From JAGCJX01 sp045638645 (GTDB taxonomy: Bacteria > Bacteroidota > Bacteroidia > Bacteroidales > UBA932): a DNA stretch of 64,000 nucleotides. Below, piece after piece: positions 44,091-51,696 of this stretch. The stretch lies in the NCBI GenBank assembly GCA_045638645.1, contig JAZUBU010000022.1, positions 1 to 64,000 on the forward strand, in the 5' to 3' direction. The translations under genes were made by a program, and so were the position numbers. The first letter of the stretch is position 1. Each line of letters opens with the position of its first letter. The notes under the pieces are model-generated. The model was not told the origin of the DNA, did not search any database, and was given only the letters and a program-made list of their open reading frames with translations.

Positions 44091-44809
44091 GGGTGTAAAA
44101 CTTGGTATAAAACGTCCAGCGATTTTACTTCAAAATCCAGATCGAAGTGGTATCGGAGGTAGCGCAGCATGGCACGGCAAAAATCATTCCGTTTTTCACT
44201 GGTCAGCGGGTGTGTCAGTACGTCTCCAATTTCTTTGCGCATCAATTCGGACAAGAGTTCGGAACTGAAGGGAGAGAACCAGGCTTCGTCGGTAAAGGCT
44301 GGCGTTCTTTCAAAACGGGCGCTGGGAATGTGGAACGAACCTTTTTCCGGGGAGTAGTCGTTGTGGGGGAGAAAACCCAGTTGCGATGCGTAACCGACCA
44401 GGAACCACAGGTGGAAATTTGCGCAGTAGGTGTCTTCCAGGGATTCCAGCAATCGGATGGCATACACCAAAAACCGGTACAGTTCTGGATCGGGGGAGGA
44501 TTCTCGTAAGGTTCTGTACAGCAGTTCTCCAATAAAGAGACAAAGGGTGCTTTTGGTAAAATTTGCACGCAGCGAGGGCAAGGGGCAAGCCTGTCCGAAT
44601 TCCTGTACGGGAATCAGGTTGGACTTGTTCGGTCGGGGGGAGGTGGTCACGTCCAGGATACTCAACGGATGGATGAGGCGCAGGTCGCTGCGTGTGCTGC
44701 GGGAGCGGCCAGCACCCCGGAGCAACAGGCCCGTACGTCCGTGTACTTCGCTGTACACGTGGAGAATCAGGCTGTTGTCTCCATATTTTGTTGAGTGTAA
44801 GACGATCAT
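44087..44809 (-). CDS. recO: DNA repair protein RecO
   Basis: RecO loads RecA on gapped DNA together with RecF and RecR and anneals single strands. The 240-residue protein has the N-terminal OB fold (VLHSTKYGDNSLILHVYSEVHGRTGLLLRG) and the helical C-terminal part (SLRANFTKSTLCLFIGELLYRTL, FLVGYASQLGF). The zinc cysteines of some RecO proteins are absent. It follows rdgB after 7 bases and overlaps the GH3 gene by 4, so all three are probably one transcript. Confidence 0.92.
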   Translation of the reverse strand: MIVLHSTKYGDNSLILHVYSEVHGRTGLLLRGAGRSRSTRSDLRLIHPLSILDVTTSPRPNKSNLIPVQEFGQACPLPSLRANFTKSTLCLFIGELLYRTLRESSPDPELYRFLVYAIRLLESLEDTYCANFHLWFLVGYASQLGFLPHNDYSPEKGSFHIPSARFERTPAFTDEAWFSPFSSELLSELMRKEIGDVLTHPLTSEKRNDFCRAMLRYLRYHFDLDFEVKSLDVLYQVLHP

Positions 44810-44816
44810 GAAGAGC

Positions 44817-45422
44817 CTATCGGGTGTTTTTTTGGAGCCAGTCGGTCATCTTGCGCATGGCCAGACCCCGGTGCGAGATGCGGTTCTTTTCTTCGGCTGT
44901 CAGTTCTGAAAAGTTGCGGGTATATCCTTGCGGTCGGAAGATAGGGTCGTAGCCGAAACCACCGTCCCCGCTTGCCGATAAGGTGATTTCGCCTTCACAG
45001 GCTCCCTGGAACAGGTGGCAATCGCCATCCAGAATCAAGGCAATGGCACAACGGAATCGTGCGGTGCGCAGCAGACGGTTTTCTGAGTCTGTGGCGGGGA
45101 TATCCCGCAGGTCGTCCAGCAGTTTGTTCAGGTTGTCGGCATCGTTCTTCTGAGGCCCTGCGTAGCGGGCGGAGAAGACTCCGGGGGCCCCATGAAGGGC
45201 ATCCACTTCCAATCCGGAATCGTCCGCAAAGCAGGGAAGGCCAAAACGATTCCATAGGTAACGGGCCTTTTCTTCGGCGTTGCTTTCAAAGGTGTTTCCA
45301 TTTTCAGGAATGTCTTCGGTGCATCCAAGGTCACGCGGGCAGACCAATTCAAAGTCGGGTCCGAGGATTTCCTGTGCCTCTCTGAGTTTGTGGCGGTTTC
45401 CGGTAGCAAAAATGATTTTCAT
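44817..45422 (-). CDS. rdgB: XTP/dITP pyrophosphatase (RdgB/HAM1)
   Basis: RdgB removes deaminated purine nucleotides (ITP, XTP and deoxy forms) before they reach nucleic acid. The 201-residue protein has the family pattern: FATGNRHKLREAQEIL, ENAEEKA-like NAEEKARYL, LPCFADDSGLEVDALHGAPGVFSARYAG, GDGGFGYDPIFRPQGY, and the ending KNRISHRGLAMRKM. The catalytic and metal residues are present. It leads the operon with recO and the GH3 gene. Its promoter box at 45443-45450 sits next to that of the divergent S41 protease. Confidence 0.97.
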   Translation of the reverse strand: MKIIFATGNRHKLREAQEILGPDFELVCPRDLGCTEDIPENGNTFESNAEEKARYLWNRFGLPCFADDSGLEVDALHGAPGVFSARYAGPQKNDADNLNKLLDDLRDIPATDSENRLLRTARFRCAIALILDGDCHLFQGACEGEITLSASGDGGFGYDPIFRPQGYTRNFSELTAEEKNRISHRGLAMRKMTDWLQKNTR

Positions 45423-45436
45423 GCGTGGTCTGATTG

Positions 45437-45467
45437 TTGCAGCAAAGTTATGAAAAGATTAAATTTG
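45437..45467. promoter_or_regulatory. Overlapping divergent promoters of rdgB (-) and the S41 protease gene (+)
   Basis: The plus strand has TTG (45437-45439), 20 bases, then TAAATTTG (45460-45467). The minus strand has TAACTTTG (45443-45450) lying between those two elements. The two polymerase sites therefore overlap. Confidence 0.6.
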
Positions 45468-45494
45468 CAAGCAAAAAGATTACAAGAGAATCGG

Positions 45495-47147
45495 ATGAAG
45501 AAAAGAATTTTTGGCTGGACCTTGGGTTGGGTCCTGGCTTTGGGTGGCGCCGTTTCCCTGTGGGGACAGTCTTCTGCCTTCAAGACGGGCAAGTCGCTGG
45601 ACCTGCAGGTTGCCATTTTGCGTGCGTTGCAGCAGGAATATGTGGAAGAACTGCCCATGGATTCCCTGGTCATGAAAGGTGTGAACGCCATGTTGGCCAG
45701 TCTGGATCCTTATACCATCTTTCTGCCGGAAGAAGAGGAAGAGAATATTGAAAAAATGACCACCGGTAATTACGGGGGTGTGGGTGCCATCATCCGGAAA
45801 GTGCCGGAGGGAGGCGTGATGATTGTGGAACCGTATGCAGGATCTCCAGCAATACAGGTCGGGTTGGAGCCCGGTGATATCCTGTTGGAGCTGGATGGCG
45901 TCTCCACGTTGGACCTGTCGGTGAGTGATTGCAGTTCCCGCATGCGTGGGCAGCCGGGTACATCCCTGGAAATGTTGGTCAAGAAAACACGCACCGGAGA
46001 TACCGTGAAGGTCAAGCTGGTTCGTGAAATAGTGCACATCTCCGGTTTGGTCTATGCGGGTATCCTCCGTGACAGCATCGCCTACATCCAGCTCTCGGAA
46101 TTTACCCGAGGAGGTGCCCAGGAGGTTCGTGCCGCGTTGGAAACGATGCAGGCCAGTCACGATCTGAAGCGGGTTGTGCTGGATTTGCGGGGCAACGGTG
46201 GGGGGCTGCTGGTGGAAGCCGTGGATTTGGTTTCCCTGTTTGTGCCTCAGGGTACCCACGTGTTGTATACACAAGGCCGGACCCCGGAATCCCGTCGGGA
46301 CTCGTATACGGAGATGGAACCCTGGAACACGGAAATCCCGCTCATGGTGCTGATCAATTCTTCGTCAGCCTCATCTTCCGAAATTGTGGCCGGAGCCTTG
46401 CAGGATCTGGATCGCGCGGTGATTGCCGGAAACCGTTCGTACGGCAAGGGATTGGTCCAATCCATCCGGGGCGTGGGATACGATGCCTCCTTGAAACTGA
46501 CGGTGGGCAAATATTATACGCCCAGTGGACGTTGTGTCCAAGCCATTGATTATAGTGCGCGTGGCAAAGATGGTTCCTTGCAGAAGACACCGGATTCCCT
46601 GCGTCAGTCCTTCAAGACCCGTGCGGGACGGTTGGTGTATGATGGGGGAGGGATTACTCCGGACCTGGAGGTGAAGCCGGAATATTATACCCGTCCGTTG
46701 CTGGCTTTGGTGTACAGTGGTATTCTTGAAGATTACGCCATTCGTTACTACCGTGAACACCCGAGCGTACCGTCTCCTGCTGATTTGTACCTGAGCGATG
46801 AGGCATACGAAGATTTTGTGCAATATGCCTCGGAACAGACCTTTGACCATCGGACGGAAGCGGCCGTGGAAATGGATCGTCTGATCGAGGTGGCCAAGGA
46901 AGAGGGTACCTACGAAGCTCATGCGGCATCCTTCAAAGCCTTGAAACAGGTATTGGACCAGGATAAGAGGACCTACCTGATGGAAAATAAAGCCATCATC
47001 AAATCCCTGTTGGAAAGGGAAGTGGCTGTGGGATACTACTTCCAGGCAGGAGGCGCAGAACGAGGCATCGCCGATGACCGTCAGTTGTTTGAGGCCATCG
47101 ACCGTTGGGGTGAAGTTTGCTTGATGCCAGCTGTTACGCTTCCGTAA
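45495..47147 (+). CDS. S41 family C-terminal processing peptidase
   Basis: A 550-residue exported protease of the CtpA/Tsp family. A signal peptide precedes residue 26 (SLWGQS). An N-terminal helical cap leads to LASLDPYTIFL. The PDZ domain (about 85-165, YGGVGAIIRKV, GLEPGDILLELDG) binds substrate C-termini. The catalytic core has LDLRGNGGGLL, the serine in NSSSASSSEIVAGAL and the lysine in GNRSYGKGLVQ. The last 190 residues are a helical extension seen in Bacteroidota members. I chose the ATG at 45495 because the promoter box ends at 45467; an ATG at 45450 would lie upstream of it. Confidence 0.95.
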   Translation: MKKRIFGWTLGWVLALGGAVSLWGQSSAFKTGKSLDLQVAILRALQQEYVEELPMDSLVMKGVNAMLASLDPYTIFLPEEEEENIEKMTTGNYGGVGAIIRKVPEGGVMIVEPYAGSPAIQVGLEPGDILLELDGVSTLDLSVSDCSSRMRGQPGTSLEMLVKKTRTGDTVKVKLVREIVHISGLVYAGILRDSIAYIQLSEFTRGGAQEVRAALETMQASHDLKRVVLDLRGNGGGLLVEAVDLVSLFVPQGTHVLYTQGRTPESRRDSYTEMEPWNTEIPLMVLINSSSASSSEIVAGALQDLDRAVIAGNRSYGKGLVQSIRGVGYDASLKLTVGKYYTPSGRCVQAIDYSARGKDGSLQKTPDSLRQSFKTRAGRLVYDGGGITPDLEVKPEYYTRPLLALVYSGILEDYAIRYYREHPSVPSPADLYLSDEAYEDFVQYASEQTFDHRTEAAVEMDRLIEVAKEEGTYEAHAASFKALKQVLDQDKRTYLMENKAIIKSLLEREVAVGYYFQAGGAERGIADDRQLFEAIDRWGEVCLMPAVTLP

Positions 47148-48369
47148 TCAGGAAGACTTTGTCGGAACGACGCAGTTTGCGTGGAAAGGGGATGGAGCAA
47201 ACCGTTCCCTTTTCTGCTTTTTCAACCGGTTCCAGAGCAACACGGATTTCGGGAACCGTGAGTTCTTCCACACCGGTGGTCGGGCCGATGATCAGAATCT
47301 GGTCGCCCACGGAGATGCAGCCGGTTTCCATCGTTACTTCGGCAACACCCAGGTTGGAGAAGTAGTTGGTGATGCGGCCGACGTAGGTCTTCTTTTGGGT
47401 CGCTTTGTTGCCATAGACTTCGGACCATTGTCCCAGGCGGGCCCCCTGGTAGTATCCGTCCCAGAAACCCCGGTTGAACACTTTGGACAGTTCTGTCTTG
47501 AGGGATTGGGCCAATTCCGGAGTAAAGGTGCCGTCCACGGCAGCTTGTGCTCCCCGCTTGTAGGCAGCGACAACGGTTTTGACGTATTCTGCAGAACGGG
47601 CACGGCCTTCAATTTTGAACACCGAAACCCCGGCGTCGAGGATCTTGTCGATGAACTCGATGGTGCAGAGGTCCTTGGGAGACATGATGTATTTGTTGTC
47701 CACCTCCAGTTTCATGCCGGTTTCCAGGTCGGTGACCTCGTAGCCACGGCGGCAGAGCTGGAAGCAGGAACCCCGGTTGGCCGAGGCGTTGTATTCGTGC
47801 AGACTCAGGTAGCATTTGCCGGAAATGGCCATGCAGAGTGCTCCGTGACAGAACATCTCAATTTCCACGGGTCGGCCAGACGGACCGGTGATGCCATCGC
47901 GGTCGATGGTGTCTTTGATGGCCCGGACTTGTTCCAGGTTGAGTTCTCTGGCCAGGACAATGACATCGGCCCATTGGGCATAGAACCGCAAGCTTTCTGC
48001 ATTGGAAATGGAAAGTTGGGTGGAAATGTGGACTTCCAAGCCGATCTTTCGTGCATAGACGATAACGGCCGTGTCCGAGGCAATGACGGCTGATACGCCT
48101 GCCTTTGCTGCGATGTCCAGGGTTTCGTAGGCTTGTTGCAGGTCTGCGTCGTAGAGCGTGATGTTGAGGGTCAGATAGGTCTTGACACCGTGTTCCCGGC
48201 AAAGGGCTACAATCTTCGGCAAGTCTTCCCGGGTAAAGTTGTTGGCAGAATGGGAACGCATGTTGAGGTTCTCAATGCCAAAATATACGGAGTCTGCTCC
48301 TCCTTGGATGGCCGCCATCAGGCATTCAAAGTTGCCGGCCGGCGCCATGATTTCAAACGTACGTTTCAT
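47134..48369 (-). CDS. U32 family protein (TrhP/RlhA-like)
   Basis: A 411-residue U32 family protein. These were first called peptidases, but E. coli members TrhP and RlhA are prephenate-dependent RNA hydroxylation factors. Features are the TIM-barrel start APAGNFECLMAAIQGGADSVYFG and the conserved cysteines in FCHGALCMAISGKCYLS and RGSCFQLCRRGY, which may hold an Fe-S cluster. A C-terminal beta domain follows (GVAEVTMETGCISVGDQILI). The length fits TrhP better than the longer RlhA, so modification of U34 in tRNA is the likeliest role. It follows the prenyl synthase gene after 3 bases. Confidence 0.9.
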   Translation of the reverse strand: MKRTFEIMAPAGNFECLMAAIQGGADSVYFGIENLNMRSHSANNFTREDLPKIVALCREHGVKTYLTLNITLYDADLQQAYETLDIAAKAGVSAVIASDTAVIVYARKIGLEVHISTQLSISNAESLRFYAQWADVIVLARELNLEQVRAIKDTIDRDGITGPSGRPVEIEMFCHGALCMAISGKCYLSLHEYNASANRGSCFQLCRRGYEVTDLETGMKLEVDNKYIMSPKDLCTIEFIDKILDAGVSVFKIEGRARSAEYVKTVVAAYKRGAQAAVDGTFTPELAQSLKTELSKVFNRGFWDGYYQGARLGQWSEVYGNKATQKKTYVGRITNYFSNLGVAEVTMETGCISVGDQILIIGPTTGVEELTVPEIRVALEPVEKAEKGTVCSIPFPRKLRRSDKVFLITEA

Positions 48370-48372
48370 CGT

Positions 48373-49350
48373 CTATTTTTCTCTTTTGATGAGGTTTTGG
48401 GCAAATTGGTCCAACAGACGGATCTGTTCGGTCGTCAGTCGGGCTTCCTTCAGGGCGTCCATCGCCGAGTTGTAGTAGCGGGTGATGGCTTCGCGGGAAT
48501 GTGTGTGGATGTTCAGCTTGCGGTACATGGCCAGCATCCGTTCGATCTTTTCGGTAGCGGAGTCGGTTCCCAATGCCATGATGTGTTCGATTTCTGCACG
48601 GTCATCCGGTTCTGCGATCCGCAGGGACTCGATCAGCAGCCAGCTTTTTTTGTTGTTGGTGATGTCGCCACCGATGTTTTTTCCGAAGGTGTCCGGGTCC
48701 GCAAAGCTGTCCAGGTAGTCGTCTGTGATCTGGAATGCCAGCCCCAGGTCGTAACCCCAGCGGTAGAGGGCGTCTGCCACTTGGGGATCCGCACCGGCCA
48801 GCAAGGCACCCATTTTGGCGGAGCAAGCCAGGAGGACGGCCGTTTTCAGGGCAATCATCTGGGTGTATTCGTCTATGCTGATGATGGGCAGGCTTTCGAA
48901 GTTCATGTCGTACTGTTGGCCCTCGCAGACCTGTGCCGCGGTGCGGTTAAACAAGGCCAGTACCTCCGGCAAATGTTCCTTGGGTGCCGATGCCAGGTAT
49001 TCGTAGGCTTTGATGGACATCACGTCTCCCGACAGGATGGCGATGTTGTCACACCATTTCTTGTGCACAGTCAGGTGTCCGCGCCGACGGTCTGCCTTGT
49101 CCATGATATCATCGTGAATCAGAGTGAAGGCATGAAAAATCTCCAGGGCAATCGCGGGTCGCAGGATTTGCTCGTCAAAACGGTCTGCAAACAGATTGTA
49201 GCAGGTCAGGCACAATTTGGGCCGAATCCGTTTTCCTCCAATCGAAAAGATGTAGTGGATGGGATCATACAGTTCTTTCGGTTCGCTCCGCAAGTCCACC
49301 GCTTGGATGGTCTTTTCGGTCAGGGCGGAGATTTCTGCAAATGTCAACAT
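48373..49350 (-). CDS. Polyprenyl diphosphate synthase
   Basis: A 325-residue all-helical prenyltransferase that extends allylic diphosphates with isopentenyl diphosphate. The first aspartate-rich motif is LIHDDIMDKADRRRG and the second is QITDDYLD, with GGKRIRPKLCL before them. Chain length cannot be read with certainty: the residues before the first motif (ALEIFHAFTL) lack an obvious bulky block, suggesting a medium to long product such as a quinone side chain. The ATG at 49350 (MLTFAEI) is used, because the longer frame to 49428 crosses the promoter box at 49383-49390. Confidence 0.93.
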   Translation of the reverse strand: MLTFAEISALTEKTIQAVDLRSEPKELYDPIHYIFSIGGKRIRPKLCLTCYNLFADRFDEQILRPAIALEIFHAFTLIHDDIMDKADRRRGHLTVHKKWCDNIAILSGDVMSIKAYEYLASAPKEHLPEVLALFNRTAAQVCEGQQYDMNFESLPIISIDEYTQMIALKTAVLLACSAKMGALLAGADPQVADALYRWGYDLGLAFQITDDYLDSFADPDTFGKNIGGDITNNKKSWLLIESLRIAEPDDRAEIEHIMALGTDSATEKIERMLAMYRKLNIHTHSREAITRYYNSAMDALKEARLTTEQIRLLDQFAQNLIKREK

Positions 49351-49382
49351 GGTTTTCCTGTGGGTTAGGCGTAAAACATCCG

Positions 49383-49410
49383 CAAAGTTAGCATAAATTC
49401 CGTACTTTTG
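49383..49410. promoter_or_regulatory. Divergent -7 boxes for the prenyl synthase (-) and rsgA (+)
   Basis: TAACTTTG on the minus strand (49383-49390) and TACTTTTG on the plus strand (49403-49410) are 12 bases apart. The rsgA box ends 5 bases before its GTG. Confidence 0.6.
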
Positions 49411-49415
49411 CGTTC

Positions 49416-50339
49416 GTGGAAAATGCAAAACAAAGGACGGCCGTAGTCGTCAAACATACGGGTAGTCACTACCTGCTTTCAGAATTGCCGCAGTGGGAAC
49501 CGTTCACCGCTGTGGTTCGTGGAAAATTGCGTATGCAGGACAGCCGGTCCACCAATCCGGTGGCCGTAGGGGACCGTGTAGTGGTCGAAGGGGAGGTCAT
49601 TCGGGAAGTGTTGCCGAGGACCAATTGCGTGGTGCGCAAGTCCACCAACCTGTCGCGCCAGAGCCACATCATTGCGGCCAACGTAGACCTGGCGGTGCTG
49701 GTCGTCACCCTGGCTTTCCCGGAAACCAAATGGCCGTTTATTGACCGGTTTCTGGTGACGTGTGAGGCATACAAGGTGCCGGTTTGCATAGTCCTCAACA
49801 AAATTGACTTGTATGGACAAACGCACCGTCCCTTGGTGGATTACTTTCGGGAGGTGTACGAAGGAGCCGGTTACCAAGTTCTGGAGACTTCGGCAGAGAC
49901 CGAAGAAGGAGTGCCGGCGTTGCGCGATCTGTGCAAAGACCGTGTTGTGCTCTTCTCCGGCGTTTCCGGTGTGGGCAAGTCCTCTTTGATCCGGTCCATG
50001 GATCCGAATCTGGACTTGCGGGTGGGAGAAATTTCTTCGGCGCACCTGCAGGGAAAACACACCACCACCTTTTATGAAATGCACCCCATTGCCAGCGGAG
50101 GCTTCTTGATTGACACCCCCGGTATCCGGGGTTTCGGACTGGTGGATGTGGACAAGGAAGAGATTTCCACTTATTTTCCGGAAATGTTGCGGGTGATGGA
50201 CGATTGCCGCTTCAAACCTTGTACCCATACGCATGAGCCGGGTTGTGCCGTCAAGCAGGCGGTCGAAGACGGGATCATTGCTGGAGAACGTTACGATGCC
50301 TACCTGGGCATGTTGGAAGAGGAAGAGAAATACCGTTAA
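49416..50339 (+). CDS. rsgA: Ribosome small-subunit GTPase RsgA
   Basis: RsgA is a circularly permuted GTPase that checks late 30S assembly. The 307-residue protein has an N-terminal OB fold, then the G motifs in permuted order: NKIDL (G4), SGVSGVGKSSLI (G1) and DTPGIRGF (G3). A C-terminal zinc site follows (CRFKPCTHTHEPGC). The start is a GTG; there is no other start codon before residue 39, and the OB fold would be lost from there. The GTG lies 5 bases after the promoter box, so the mRNA may be leaderless. The MATE gene follows after 13 bases. Confidence 0.96.
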   Translation: MENAKQRTAVVVKHTGSHYLLSELPQWEPFTAVVRGKLRMQDSRSTNPVAVGDRVVVEGEVIREVLPRTNCVVRKSTNLSRQSHIIAANVDLAVLVVTLAFPETKWPFIDRFLVTCEAYKVPVCIVLNKIDLYGQTHRPLVDYFREVYEGAGYQVLETSAETEEGVPALRDLCKDRVVLFSGVSGVGKSSLIRSMDPNLDLRVGEISSAHLQGKHTTTFYEMHPIASGGFLIDTPGIRGFGLVDVDKEEISTYFPEMLRVMDDCRFKPCTHTHEPGCAVKQAVEDGIIAGERYDAYLGMLEEEEKYR

Positions 50340-50352
50340 AGGGGGGGAAGGA

Positions 50353-51654
50353 ATGAACCGTCGGATTTTGAAACTGGCTGTGCCGAGCATTTTGGCCAAC
50401 ATCACCGTTCCTTTGGTGGGGATGGTGGATTTGGCTGTTGCCGGCCGTTTGGGTAGTGTGGCTGCCATCGGTGCGATTGCCATAGGTTCAATGCTGTTTG
50501 ATCTGTTGTACTGGAACATGGGCTTTTTGCGGATCGGCACGGGAGGAATTACAGCCCAGGCCTATGGCAGACGGGATTTTCAAGGGACGGTAACGGCCTT
50601 TACGCAGGGCATTGCAACGGCTTTGGGAGTGGCCCTGTTCATTTGGCTCATCCAGTATTTCTTTGTGGAAGTGGCTTTCTCTCTGCTGGATACTTCTTCG
50701 GAAGTGGCTCAGTTGGCCCGGAGGTATTTCTATGTGCGGATTTGGGCTGCTCCGGCGACCTTGTGCCTGTACGTGTTCAAAGGCTGGTTTATTGGAATGC
50801 AGAATACAGTCAGCCCGATGGCGGTGGATATCACCGTCAATGTGGTGAACCTGTTGGCCAGTTGGGTGCTGGCTTTGTATACGCCCCTGGGACTGATGGG
50901 TGTCGCTTTGGGAACGGTGTTGGCCCAATATACGGGTCTGGTGCTGGCTTCGGGTCTTTTCCTCCGGTATTATAGGAAACTGCTCCGCTACTTTTCCTGG
51001 CGGCGGGATGTCCGTTTGCGGGACATGCGGCGTTATTTTGTGCTGAATGGGAATCTCTTCTTGCGTTCGATCTGCATGCTGGCTGTTTATACAGGCTTCA
51101 CAGCCCTGTCTTCCCGGTTTGGGGATACCTTGTTGGCCGTGGGTTCCATTGTGATGAAACTGTTGATGTTCTACTCCTATTTTCTGGATGGCTTCGCTTA
51201 TGCCGGAGAAGCGCTGACCGGCAAGTACATCGGTGCCCAAGACAAGGCTTCGCTGGGGAAGGCGGTGCGCCTGCTGTTTGCCTGGAGTCTGTTCATTGGG
51301 ATCTTTTCAACCGTGGTGTACGGCTGGGGTGGCAAGGCTATGTTGGGCTGGGTTGCAGACAACGAGACGGTCATTCAGGCGGCAGAACCTTTTTTCATCT
51401 GGTTGTTGTTGATGCCTTTGTTGAGTTCTGCAGCCTTTATGTGGGATGGGATCTTCATCGGCGCAACGGCCGCGACGGCCATCCGCAACAGCATGGTCTG
51501 GTCGGTGATCGCTTTTTTTGGGGTTTTCTTTCTGACGGAGGGTATGGCCGGAGCCCAGGCTTTGTTCCTGGCTTATGCGGCGCACTTGCTGGCGCGGGCT
51601 ATTTACCTGACAGCGATGGCCCGACGAGAAATTTTTATTAGGCCTTTTGCGTAA
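50353..51654 (+). CDS. MATE family efflux transporter
   Basis: A 433-residue inner-membrane protein with twelve predicted helices in two homologous halves, each a MatE domain. The start MNRRILKLAVPSILANITVPLVGMVDLAVAG is typical, and the length and the GFLRIGTGGITAQAYG segment resemble the DinF branch. These antiporters export organic cations and other toxic compounds using sodium or proton gradients; the substrate here is not known. An AG-rich stretch (GGGGGGAAGG) lies just before the ATG, one of the few possible Shine-Dalgarno-like sites in the window. It is probably co-transcribed with rsgA. Confidence 0.93.
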   Translation: MNRRILKLAVPSILANITVPLVGMVDLAVAGRLGSVAAIGAIAIGSMLFDLLYWNMGFLRIGTGGITAQAYGRRDFQGTVTAFTQGIATALGVALFIWLIQYFFVEVAFSLLDTSSEVAQLARRYFYVRIWAAPATLCLYVFKGWFIGMQNTVSPMAVDITVNVVNLLASWVLALYTPLGLMGVALGTVLAQYTGLVLASGLFLRYYRKLLRYFSWRRDVRLRDMRRYFVLNGNLFLRSICMLAVYTGFTALSSRFGDTLLAVGSIVMKLLMFYSYFLDGFAYAGEALTGKYIGAQDKASLGKAVRLLFAWSLFIGIFSTVVYGWGGKAMLGWVADNETVIQAAEPFFIWLLLMPLLSSAAFMWDGIFIGATAATAIRNSMVWSVIAFFGVFFLTEGMAGAQALFLAYAAHLLARAIYLTAMARREIFIRPFA

Positions 51655-51661
51655 AATTTTG

Positions 51662-51669
51662 TAAGTTTG
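51662..51669 (+). promoter_or_regulatory. -7 box TAAGTTTG for the fructose bisphosphatase gene
   Basis: It matches TAnnTTTG and lies 27 bases before the ATG at 51697, in the 42-base gap after the MATE gene. Confidence 0.45.
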
Positions 51670-51696
51670 TCTGTCAACTTTCAAAAGTAAAAGCAG

